64,000 bases of DNA from Trichoplax adhaerens (lineage: Eukaryota; Placozoa; Uniplacotomia; Trichoplacea; Trichoplacidae). The DNA is taken from assembly GCF_000150275.1 (NCBI RefSeq), contig NW_002060962.1, forward strand, positions 88,007-152,006, in the 5' to 3' direction. A model generated the notes under the pieces. The model did no database searches and was not told the origin of the DNA. It saw nothing but the letters and a program-made list of their open reading frames with translations. The position numbers and the translations under genes were made by a program. Numbering within the stretch: position 1 is the stretch's first letter; each line of letters begins with the position of its first letter. Positions 1 to 11,179 of this stretch are shown here, piece by piece.

Positions 1-838
1 ACCACATTCTAAAACAAAATAGCTTAAATAGGGATTCAAACATTTACTTCATGATTACTGCATGAGTATTAGGGACTAGTTACGATATATTGGTTACAGC
101 AGAAAGCTTCTAAAATTGAGTAGAAGTAATTTATTGGCAGTAGATGATATCAATTAATTGAAGTGAGGATTTATCAAATAGTAATGTTAATCACTAAATT
201 GAATATACTTAGTCATATACTTTACGGTATACCATTTCAAGCTCTAAGACCGAATAAAAATGAACACTAGGTGAATAATGACTTAGAATATTAGCAAGAA
301 ATTCAGTCATCTGAAGTTTTCAATTTTATTCACCAATTTTAAAAGATGAAAATAAAGTAAGAAATAAAATATCGGATAGATGAGTATCAAACAATTTTAG
401 TCAAAATTCTGATAAAAAATAGTAATTAAAAGAATTGAAATAAGGGTTATACAAGTACTGTATATAATGTTCTGTTGATCAAGAAAAAACTTATTATAAA
501 ATCGTTTTTCACCCAGTTTTAGTAACTGTTTCACTTTTATGCATGGGTATTATACAGAAATATATACTGTAAAAGCTTAGCTAATAGTAGCCTTGTTATC
601 TCTGAACTATATATTGATAGATTATTACTTGTAGTAGAAGGTATTTATAGTATTGACATAGGTGTTGCTAAGAGAATGATAGGAATAATAACTTGTAGCA
701 ATTTCACAGCTAGGCTAGAATCTATTCGCAAGATAGTAATGCATGCAATTTTTCCCCCTTTTTTCTTTGTCCCCATTTATTACAATTGCTGGATAGAAAA
801 CTAAGAAAAATGCGTCTGCCCGATAGGAAAGCATACAG
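1..838. other. AT-rich non-coding, probably intron or 5' part of next gene
   Basis: No supportable coding exon was found. A pyrimidine-rich tract near 750-775 precedes the splice acceptor used for the exon starting at 839, so at least the right part is probably intron. Upstream exons of that gene should lie here or outside the window. Confidence 0.4.
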
Positions 839-1648
839 GACACAACAGATGCAATTAAATTCACTGAAAATCATCTAGCTCGAGATCAACTTCTTGTCTC
901 TAACCATGAAGAGCAGCAGATCGTTAATAAGGAAATTGAAAATTTACAATTCAGCGATAACCAGCAAATCTTAAATGATGAGCTATCGTCAGAAAATCCG
1001 ACTCAACCTAGTTCTACTCTTGTTGAGCGAGATGATCAACAGTCTCATGATGATCAAGATCAGTACAATGATCAGATTTCGCTCAATAATTCCAATCAAC
1101 ATACTGATTATACGGCTGAGAAAGAGACTCAAGAAGGAGATCAAGTAGAGTCTAATCAAAAATTAGACGATAATTTAAATCAGTCAAATCCAGAAGAAAT
1201 CGATCAAGTTACTCTAGAAAATACCAATGGAGATCAGAAAGAACCAGTTACAAGCTCAGAAACTCAAGATATAGAGCACGATCGCGAAGAAATCCAACCA
1301 ACACCAATCCAAGCCATTGAAGTTCAAGAATTACTTGAGAACGACCGACACGATGCTGATACTGCCAACCATCAGAAGGAAGAGCTAACTGCTAATGCAG
1401 ATGTCCAATATATACCGTCAAATCCTGAAGAAGTTCAATCAACATCAGTCCAAGCTACTGAAGTCAAAGAACAACTAAAGGGCAATCAGCAAATTGATAG
1501 CGCTAATAGTCATCAACAGACTGAAGATAATGTTAATAGCCAACCACAAATTGACCAAGAAAAAAAAAATATTCAATCATCTGAATCTGATGCGGAAGAT
1601 ACTACTAGCAAAACAGATAACATTAACAACCAAGAAAACACTCAGTAA
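839..1648 (+). CDS. 3'-terminal exon of an acidic Gln/Glu/Asp/Asn-rich protein (partial)
   Basis: The frame is open from 827 to the TAA at 1646-1648, about 270 residues, with no in-frame ATG. It must therefore be entered by splicing; the best acceptor is the CAG ending at 838. The protein is highly charged and low in complexity, rich in Q, E, D, N and S, with no cysteine, tryptophan or membrane segment, and ends in NQENTQ. Two stretches, from 1286 (EEIQPTPIQAIEVQELL) and from 1427 (EEVQSTSVQATEVKEQL), are clearly related and lie 141 bases (47 codons) apart, so part of the exon arose by internal tandem duplication. I do not recognise the family. The composition suggests a disordered acidic region of a larger protein. 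The length and bias of the open frame argue for real coding sequence, but no function can be given. Confidence 0.6.
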   Translation, partial: DTTDAIKFTENHLARDQLLVSNHEEQQIVNKEIENLQFSDNQQILNDELSSENPTQPSSTLVERDDQQSHDDQDQYNDQISLNNSNQHTDYTAEKETQEGDQVESNQKLDDNLNQSNPEEIDQVTLENTNGDQKEPVTSSETQDIEHDREEIQPTPIQAIEVQELLENDRHDADTANHQKEELTANADVQYIPSNPEEVQSTSVQATEVKEQLKGNQQIDSANSHQQTEDNVNSQPQIDQEKKNIQSSESDAEDTTSKTDNINNQENTQ

Positions 1649-3242
1649 AATTGGAGAAAGCAGAAATCGTGCTGTAATAGTCGTAATGAATTTATATTAT
1701 CCTTCATTCCTAAAAATTTTTCTTGCACTATATAACATGCTAATCTTGTTAACGTAGATCAAGGCTAAGATTTATAATAATAGATCCTAGCCATACTATA
1801 AACTAATTCGACATAATTGGATTGTATGCAGAATACGATAAATCTATCATAGTTTAGTGGTCAAAAATCAGTTATATAGAAGAAACCATTTCATCCCTGA
1901 CATATTTATATTATTTTATAATAATATTTACATGGAATAGCTAATTCTTGTTAAACATCTAACTTATCGCCAATTGATGTTGTTTTAACGTCATAATTAG
2001 GCCTTTAAGTCAGTTTTACAGACGTCTGATGATGCATTTCGCAGTAACTGTATCGAAGTATATCAATTTATTTAAATGTAGTTACAAGACTGTTTATCGG
2101 TCAACTATTGTTTTAAATTTGCTGTGTTAATATTCACCATAATTTACATCATACCACTATGAGGTAATGATTGATTTAAAAGTTTAATACTACTGCTACA
2201 TGCGAACTGCACTGTATTCATTGTAATTTATAATTAAAGTGTTTACCGGTAGTCTTAGCTACATCATTTGTGGTACGAAAGCTAATTTAAATCACTGTGT
2301 TCAGTATTTCCTGTATATCTACGATATATTTACCTTCACACAGCTATTAAAATAATACCGATATTTATTGTAGCCTTCTATTGCTACTAGTGTTATCTAT
2401 TTTGATATCTTATTATACTCTAAACTTTATTATTACTGCTAATTAAATCGGTCCAAAAGCGATAACTATCGATATATTCTTTATGCGATGAAATAGAATT
2501 GTTTGGTATAGGCTATTTGGCCGATACACCCAATAGCTATTTGCCTAATTATAATTTATAATTAACTTAAATTATTTATCATGATTATTATATTTATTTT
2601 ATAAATAATTATACATTGCAAATAGAAAACATCAAACTATTGGCAAGATAAAATTAATTTATATATCACAATTTAACCATTTTGCCAGTTATATTGAGAT
2701 TATTGCTTACAAACTAGGATCAATTCATATTTATTACAATAACGTTAAATAATATTTCTCTAGCCGCATCTTGTAGATATGATAACGTCTGCATAATGTT
2801 AAAATTTTTCATAAAATTCATCCTTCGTTAAACTTTAATAAAAAAGGTTTACGTAGTAGTTTACACAAATTTATAATAATTATTATAATTAACCGCCTAT
2901 TTTAAAAACTATGGTAGTTAGTTGTAGCAATCAAGGAAAGCTTGCACAGTCAATAATACAAAATTATGGGAAATCTGGTCCCACAACATCAGTAACTCAA
3001 CTATAAGCTCTAAGTCAACAGAATTGAAATTTATAGCATATATACATTTCAGCTATTATGTCATATAAACGTATAAAATAATATTTATACATACGAGTAC
3101 ATGCATGTCCTATTTCTAGAATACGAGCGTATTGGCGATACGCGATATAACGATGGCAGCGTAAAGTTAAATCAAGTTGTAGCGATTAAAAGGAACTATA
3201 AAATTTTCTTAAATTTTACCAGGACACCAAGCCATTTAAATT
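1649..3242. other. Intergenic, very AT-rich
   Basis: This is the spacer between the tail of the acidic-protein gene and the 3' end of MCM9. Dense in-frame stops, long A/T runs and no exon-like open frames are seen. It presumably holds the 3' UTRs of the two convergent genes. I see no clear repeat. Confidence 0.6.
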
Positions 3243-6200
3243 TTAATCTGAATTATCATTTAAGAATTCTTTCCTTTTCCTTTTTCTGCGATCTTGTCCG
3301 CTGCAGAATGATGAAGGAGACATACCCACAGACAAATCTAGATCAAGATCTTCTGGGGATAACTCTAATGTAAAAAGGCTTGAAGGTCCTACTTCTTTAA
3401 TTTGTGACTGATGGTTGGTTTTAACGATATTCATTTTCTTACAGTTTTCGTAGTTTGCACCACCGCTACCACTGTTAGTATCATTCCTATTTGGTGAGAC
3501 ATTGCCTATGTGTTTTGACATTTGTGATAGGCCACTTGACGTGATAACATTGCCTTTCGGTATGACGCCAGTATCTTGCGAAGATTCAGTATCATTTTTC
3601 GATTTAACTGCTACTTCGCTTACTTTACTGCTGCTATTCAATGTGCTGTTTGCAGAACTAAATAATTCGTCCTTGTTCTTGTTTTTTGTCCTAACGTTTG
3701 TAAGTATAATTTCAAGATTATCCTCAGGTGGTTCAACATTCTTAGAAACCGATTTTTCTTGTACTTTAGAAATAGAATTAGAGGGTTTATCACGTTTACG
3801 TGATAACTGACTAGAATCAGCTGTAGAAGGAGACAAATGGCCTAAATCAAGTCTCTGTAGTACAAATTCACACTGCTTCTTAAATTCATCATCAGGATCG
3901 TCAGGAAATGACGAGTGTAAAACGTTTGCACCACCAAGTAAAGCTCCGCCATGCATTGATGACTCGATTAACATAACGGATACCACAGCGTCAGCAACTG
4001 TTACCTAATAGAACATATTTTAATATAACGTCAACAATTTGATAGAGCAGGATAGTAAAATAGAGTAACAAACCTCATTTCTCATCATTAGTCTCGCGTG
4101 AGCTTGAGCTAGCCTAACGCTACTTTCTAAAAGTCTTAAAGTTGTTCTGGTAGAATTCTTGTGGTCAGACTGCCTCTGTTTTTGATAATATTGCGAGAGA
4201 ATTAGACTACTTGACGCAGTCATTTTTGGCTTGAATTTTTTCACGTAGCAGAGATAAGCTCGTAATTTCGTCATATTCCATAGCTCTGATTCACTAGTTA
4301 AACAGGGAAAGAAGTAATATAAAAGATAATTACCCATATTATAATTTAAATTACTTTAAGATCTTGCTATCTACGGTGGGATATTATACTACTTGCATCA
4401 TTACAACACGAGGACACGTTTACCTTGTGTCAAGAGATCGGCTATTCAAGATAAACGATGATACCAGTTTGTCCCAACTTTCATTAAAATTATCCATCAT
4501 AATTAATACTAGATCGAATCGGCTAAGAAGAGGACTAGCCAGTGCGACGTTAACGCTTACAGATTCGTTAGGGTCATAATTGCCTTTAGGATTAGTTGCA
4601 GCAAGAATAGTAGTTCGTGTGTTTAATTTGCAGACTAAGCCAGCCTACATCATAAAGGAATAACGTTTCTGTTTTCTTATAATATTTATTTAATAAGATA
4701 TAATTAATTTAAATAAGTTATTCGCAAATAATTGTAATTCAGTATGGCATAAATTACCTTAGCAACACTTATCGTTTGCTGTTCCATCGCCTCATGTATA
4801 CTTGTGCGATCATGTTCTTGAATGCTGTTGAATTCATCAATACAACATAATCCGCCGTCAGCAAGTACTAAAGCGCCAGCTTCCAATTGCCATTCTCCTG
4901 AATCCTGATATGAAGGCGACTCAAATTTCAGAATCTGACGACTAAAACTCTATACAAGTATGTAATAATGTTGTACATACTTTGACAGCGGTTACGGTTA
5001 ATCCTGCGCTAGTGGAGCCGATACCGGTGGTTAAAACTGATCTCGGCATCACTCTAGCAGCATATTTTAAAAACTGTGATTTACCAGTTCCTACGATTAA
5101 TTAGTTAAAGGGATTTAAATTAGTTAAACTTGAAAAAATAATATCGATTTCGTGACCCAATTGTATTTACTGTATATATGCAATATCTATATATAATACC
5201 TGGATCTCCGACAAGTAGTAGATGAGATTCTCCACGAATCTTTGTGCCAGATGAATCTATTCTTTGAACTCCTCCAATTAAAACTAAGGTTACTGCTAAT
5301 TTGATTATGTACATACCATAAACTTGTGGACAAAAGGAGGATAGAATAAAATTTCGTCCTGCATATGGATTTTCTTTATAATTTTGCCAATGCTGAATAA
5401 ATTGTTGCTCAAGTTCTACATGAGTAAACAGATGGATGTCCAGATTATTTGTGTATTTCGATAAATCATTCATATAAATGAATCGAAAAGGTAACACGAA
5501 TAAGAATGCATACAAAGCTATTCTCTTACATAAGGCAATTGATGTAAACGAATGAGTGAGTGATTTTCTAATTACCTGGCGTAATAGCAATTCGAGTGCG
5601 CTGTTCATTATTAACTTGTATATGATTGACTTTGAGAACGATTTCCACATCACACCGTTGATCAGTTGATAAAAATCTCCATCTACGACAAATGAGCCCG
5701 GTCAGGGTAACATCATCTCCAGGTTTGCAAGAGTCAACTAAATCATCCTCTAAGACAGCTATTATTGACTGAGGGATCTATGGGTTTGATTTTAATTAAA
5801 GAAAATGATGACAGTTTTCAAGAAGGATATTATGAGCGCATCTAGTAAAAGCTTACGTATAATTGTATACGGTAGATTCTATCATTGCTTCCACTGTCAG
5901 CTTAAATATTCCGAACATACTTTACATTCTTTTAGGTCATTTATTATTAACTTGATTGTAAAAGCATGATTTTCACTATGGACGTTTGACCATGTCAACT
6001 ACTTTCAGGTTAACTATCCCATGACTAGTACATTCTATCCTATCCTCTACTTTTTAGTTTAAATACTGTATGTACTGTATGTATATTGTGCGTATGTATA
6101 ACTATGAATATTCCAATTCTAATTCTATGATGTGATTTATTTTTCAGCTTTATTATTGCCTGTTCATGATCACTATGCAATATGCACATTCTATGATGTC

Positions 6201-7289
6201 ATCCACTTTCTCACTGCATCATTATATAGGCACGACTACTGTACGTCTATTCTATGATGCCATGCATTTCAGCTTCAATATTACGTAAGTACGACTATGT
6301 CCATTCTACCATGTCATCCATTTTAGTTTAATTATTACGTCAATAGGACTATGTGCATTCTATTATGTCATCCAATTTTAGCTTAATTATGACGTGAGTA
6401 CATAGTAGGACTACCAGCATAGCATGTAGTGCTATCTCGTATACCTATTTCAGCTTAACTTAAACTATCATCATCATGAATTAATCAATTGAGCAGGATA
6501 CCGTTCCCAGGGGTAATTTCTGTACTTGTTCTTGAATGACAATTTCTTGATAGTCACGATTTGATGGAGATGTCGATTCACCATTGGTCATTGGTATAAA
6601 TTTACGCGAGGTGCAGCCATCAATCGATGGGCAAATTGTTGGTTTTTTAATGACAAAATTTCTCTCTAGTTCAACAGGTACTTTAAAGTTTAATCCACAC
6701 TCGGAACAGACAAATGTTTTCTCGTATTCGAGTACCTTAGCTATGCCAGCTCGAACAACGTTGGCTACAAGCATAAGAATCAAAATCCATTTACAATACT
6801 TGTCATCAAGAACTTATGACTGATGTAAGACAATGATGGACAATTCCCTCGACCTGCTGTACCTGTTATGGAAACAAAACGTCCTACATCTTCTGATTGT
6901 GGAATGCTATAGCGATAGATTTCCTTGACGTTAGCATAATCTGCGTTGTGCAATCTCGAATGGATATTTTTCTTGATTGTTAGCCGATCATTTCCACTAT
7001 GTCGAATAATATCGGTCTGGATTCGCTTGACTGCTTCGTCCAAAGTTGATAATAAAAATTGGGGTCGGTCCAACAACAACGGTAAGATCTCTTGAACTGT
7101 ATTGGCCAAGAAGAAAACATCAATATTGATAGGATAATGGCGTCTTGGATCTTCCCCTAATAATACTGTTTCAATTTCTGTTGCAAGATTTTTGGTTAAG
7201 TACGATTGGATTAGATCAATAAAGTCGTCATTGGTTTGATCAATCTCTTGCAGCGAACATGTTGATTCATCACTTGAATTTGCCGCCAT
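3243..7289 (-). CDS. MCM9: DNA helicase MCM9 (nine exons)
   Basis: MCM9 is an AAA+ helicase that works with MCM8 in homologous recombination and interstrand crosslink repair in the nucleus. Exons on the minus strand: 7289-6863, 6764-6502, 5777-5576, 5415-5200, 5090-4981, 4904-4758, 4644-4424, 4293-4074, 4004-3243. Joined phases are consistent and give about 855 residues. The order seen is the MCM N-domain; a zinc-binding segment (FVCSEC, later ICPSIDGC, about 150-195); Walker A GDPGTGKS split over exons 4/5 (about 366-373); Walker B LCCIDEF (about 425); and arginine finger SRFD (about 497). The match to vertebrate MCM9 is close, for example [13 protein letters not shown] and the GGALLGG region. 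The tail of about 200 residues is shorter than in vertebrates, Ser-rich, and ends with a KRKRK basic cluster. It shares a divergent promoter with the peptidase gene. Intron 2 is a decayed tandem array. The ATG at 7289 fits the family N-terminus. Confidence 0.95.
5965..6400. repeat. Decayed tandem array in MCM9 intron 2, unit about 55-65 bp
   Basis: The element ATTCTATGATGTCATCC, followed by a TTTTAGCTTAATTATTACGT-like block and GACTATG, recurs with drift at about 6032, 6122, 6188, 6249, 6303 and 6357. Spacing falls from 90 to 54 bases. The array fills most of the intron (5778-6501) and has no coding potential. Confidence 0.75.
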
Positions 7290-7993
7290 TCTTCCTCCAT
7301 CGTCTTGGTACTGTCTAGCTCATTCTGTGTGGACGGTATGGACTGTGGACAGGACTGTGTTGAGTATGCTCACTCGCTTAGTGCTTTACAGTGTACAGTG
7401 TACCGTACAGTCATGCTGCACCGTGACGCTGGAGAACCTGTACACTGTACAGTACAGTACAGTACAGTACAGTCTACACGTGTGGACGGTATGGACTCTG
7501 GACAGAACCGTGTTGAGTATGCTCAGTGCTTTACAGTGTACAGTGTACCGTACAATCATGCTGCACCGTGACGCTGGAGAACCTGTACTCAGTACTGTAC
7601 AGTACACGTGTGGACGGCATAGACTGTGGACAGGACTGTGTTGAGTATGCTCACTTATTCAGTGCTTTACAGTGTACAGTGTACCGTACAGTCATGCTGC
7701 ACCGTGACGCTGGAGAACCTGTACTGTACACGACGTATGGACAGTATGGACTCTGGACAGGACTGTGTTGAGTACGTAACTTGAGTATGCTCACTTGCTC
7801 AGTGCTTTACAGTGTACAGTGTACCGTACAGTCATGTTGCACTGTGACGCTGGAGAACCTGTACTGTACTGTACACTTGTACAGCTTCGGAAACTTGTCA
7901 TTTCGTCACCAATCCTCACATCAATTTTAGACATCAACATCGAAGCGAGCACTATCAAGACTCTAAAAGTTGGGAAAATTACCGATATCCAAG
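7290..7993. promoter_or_regulatory. Divergent promoter region of MCM9 and the S28 peptidase
   Basis: The two start codons are 704 bases apart and point away from each other, so transcription start sites of both genes must lie here or overlap it. Most of the interval (7327-7885) is the four-copy tandem repeat listed separately, leaving only about 40 bases on the MCM9 side. Promoter function is inferred from position; no TATA box was identified with confidence. Confidence 0.6.
7327..7885. repeat. Four-copy tandem repeat (about 115 bp core) between divergent genes
   Basis: Copies begin near 7327, 7490, 7608 and 7735. Each starts with a GTGTGGACGGTATGGACT-like block, runs through GTTGAGTATGCTCA and TTTACAGTGTACAGTGTACC, and ends with GTGACGCTGGAGAACCTGTA. 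Cores are nearly identical, in contrast with the decayed arrays elsewhere, so this one is young or under constraint. Spacers between cores are runs of TACAG/GTACT, giving unit lengths of about 163, 118 and 125. The DNA is richer in G+C than its surroundings. Confidence 0.9.
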
Positions 7994-10900
7994 ATGAAAT
8001 TATCCATCTGTTTGCTCGTTTGTTTATCTACATTGACACTAGCTGTACCGCATTTTATGCATGGTAGACCCGCTAGTGGTTTGGTTCCTCCACCACCGTT
8101 GGAGTTGCCCATCGAAGCCTTACCGAAAGCACAATATTTCAAGATGCAAAAGCTCGATCATTTCGATCATACCAATACTGCGGTTTGGTCGCAACGCTAT
8201 TTCGTCAACGATACTTTTCATAAAAAAGGCGGTCCAATCTTTCTTATGCTAGGAGGAGAAGGGCCTGCATCACCAGTGTGGAATGTAGCTGGTGCCTGGC
8301 AAATCTATGCTAAAAAATTAAATGCCATCACCATCCAAATTGAGCATCGATATTATGGCCAAAGTCATCCTGTCAGGTGAAGGGCACGTGATCTAGTGCT
8401 TACAAGATAGTAGACTGTCGATCTTTTTTCCATTTTATTATATTTACCGATCTGAACAAATACTTAGTCAAGAAATCAATTTGTCCTTTAGGATTCATGT
8501 ACTTTACACTGATACTGTATTGATGATGCCTATGGAATAGCGTGTATTGATTAATTACATTGAAAAACCTTCCACGGTCTCCATGTTTCAGTGATTTCTC
8601 CTCCTTCAGATACTATAGCCTTGAGACACACGATATGATGGAAATACTTATACTACAAACTGTCGTTGTCAGAGTTCACCCAGTTATTCCATAGCGCAAG
8701 ATTACATGCAGACTGTAAATATTGTCATTTATTACCAAGATACACTTTCTAGTTGATCACGATCGATACATTCAGCAATACCAGTCTACAATGGTGAAAT
8801 GAAACGATGCAACTGTGGTGTGTTAGAAAAATGAGTCTTGTTGTTTATATAAGATAAATCAATTAATTTGAAAGCCCCGCAGTAGTCATCCAAGACTAGC
8901 GTTTTACCCTACAGCAAATAAATACAGTAGAATTTTTTCCCATCTGTCTTAGTTATCAATACTCTGAGTGTAGGATAAAAATTGTAGTAGTAACTCTCAC
9001 GATGCAGGATATAAAGTATGCGATATACTGTACACAGTGAATGACTTGACGATCAGTTTTTTCAATCGGTCAAGAAGTACTCATCAAATAAATACAGTCA
9101 TATGAAAAAGAAATGGAGTAGTTCCTGATACAGTCTTAGCAAAACGGCCATAGCTTGATGACTCAGCTAGGCTGCCAGCGCGTATTATAGTCTTATGATA
9201 TTAATAGATCATCAAGCAATATTCGTAAATAATTATATTATCATTCATAATAACCGTATCAGCGTATAAATAATATGCAGCACAGTAGTACTGTATAGGC
9301 CTAACTTTGAGATAGGTCACCTTAATTGTTATGATTGATGTCGCTAATTTTGATTCTTTCCAATCTATCTATCCTTACCGATAAAATGCAGTGATGCTTC
9401 CACTCCTAACTTAAAGTACCTAAGCAGTGAGCAAGCTTTGGCTGATGCTGCTTATTTCCGAGAATATTTCATGACAAGTAAAAATATGTCAGCTGATACG
9501 AAATGGATTGTTTTTGGAGGTTCATACTCTGGAGCTTTGAGCGCTTGGTTACGAACAAAGTATCCACACTTATTTCATGCTTCAGTTGCAACTAGTGCTC
9601 CTATTTTGGCCAAGGTAGATTTCGAGCAGTACTTGCAAGTCGTTACTAAATCTCTTCAAACTGCTGGTATGGCCTGTACTAAAAACATCCACAATGCTAC
9701 AACAATAATACAAGGGATGATAAAAACTTCCGCCGGAAGAAAAAAGTTATCTCAAATGTTCAAGTATGTTCACTCTTGCTACTACTGAATCATGTACTAT
9801 GCAAAAGCGATAATATACTACAAAGTACTTTCAATTGCCAAATATATATACGAGTATATAGAGGATATACGCGAACATACAATTATTGATCACAATTTCT
9901 ATAGCCTTTAAAGTCTAAACTTTCTTACTATCATTTATTATGTTATTGATGCTACAGAACGTGCAAGCCTTTGAGTAAAGACCCGAATGACATTTCTACC
10001 TTTATGCAAAGCCTAGCAGGAAATTTTGAAGGAATTGTTCAGTATAATAAAGATAATACCGGATTTGAGGTATATTGAGACTGATAACAATTATCTGTAT
10101 CACACTTTGCGTCATTATCTCCATAGTCGCTTTATATCAGTATTATTTACATCTTATGTCATTGCAGTCTTACTGTTCTTGTATACAAATCCTTATTTAT
10201 ATGCATACTAACGGCTTTATAATCCTCAGTATAAGATAGGTTATATGCTGTGCTAACTGACCCTACTCATTTTATTCATTCAGCGCCATACTCCTGCAAC
10301 AACATTGACAGATTTATGCAAAATTATGGAAAAGAACAAGCCTCTCGATGGATACGTAAAAGTAAATTCCTTGATACTTAAACAGAATGGTCAAAAGTGT
10401 AACGATGTCGTATACAAAGATATGATAAAACAAATGCAACAGAGCAAATTTCAACCAGGAATTGCAGGTCTTTTTCGCAAATTTTGATCTATTCTGTACT
10501 TTGTTAATGACAGCAATGACATGAAATTTAAGATTTAGATTCTGAAATGGTATGATTCTGTTTTATCATTTAAGGTCGATTATGGTTCTATCAGACTTGT
10601 ACCGAATTTGGATATTACCAAACGTCAGACTCTAAGAAGCAGTCCTTTGGAAACATGTTTCCCATAAAGTACGTATTGAAAATCTATTGAAATAGTAATT
10701 AATTACTGCCGTATTCCCATCGTATTTTTCATTAAGCGATCATGTTTTTGATTACTCTATAGATACTGGGTTCAGCAATGTGCTGACGTTTTCGGAAAAA
10801 AGTTTTCACCTTCGTATATAAACGGCGAAATAACAATGACTAACAATTATTATGGAGCGTTGGCAATAAAAGGTACTCGCATCGTCTTCCCAAATGGTTC

Positions 10901-11179
10901 AATAGATCCGTGGCATGCACTCGGCCTTCTTAAATCTACTGATGCAACCAGACCAACAATTTTTATTAAGGGTATATTTTTTATGAAATGATTTATTGCG
11001 TGGTAATTTAAACGTAATGTACGTAAATATCTCACATGGTATAATCGATTTGTTATAATTTAGGTACTGCTCATTGTGCTAACATGTACCCACCTACATC
11101 GAAAGATCCCGCAGGGCTTAGACAAGCTCGCACAAAAATCCTCGGTTATCTTACCAAGTGGTTGAAGGAAAAGTCCTAA
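7994..11179 (+). CDS. PRSS16: Secreted serine carboxypeptidase-like protease, family S28 (PRSS16 type), seven exons
   Basis: S28 enzymes cleave after proline or act as lysosomal/secreted peptidases. Exons: 7994-8376, 9392-9763, 9958-10079, 10284-10467, 10575-10668, 10763-10970, 11064-11179. Phases agree and yield about 492 residues, typical of the family. The start at 7994 gives a hydrophobic signal peptide (MKLSICLLVCLSTLTLA). The catalytic triad is visible: Ser in GGSYSG (exon 2), Asp in NGSIDPWH (exon 6) and His in GTAHCANM (exon 7). EHRYYGQS and WFYQTCTEFGYY are further family hallmarks. The sequence resembles thymus-specific serine protease (PRSS16) more than PRCP, by remembered alignment, but the exact orthology is uncertain. 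Intron 1 is about 1 kb; the others are about 90-205 bases. It is divergent from MCM9. Confidence 0.93.

Noticed and set aside
3502-3810. 102-codon plus-strand frame
   Set aside because: It is an antisense shadow of the MCM9 C-terminal exon.
7305-8067. Several overlapping plus and minus frames of 73-105 codons
   Set aside because: They lie in the four-copy tandem repeat, share its periodic amino-acid pattern in several frames and have no family resemblance; they are by-products of repeated sequence that happens to lack stops.
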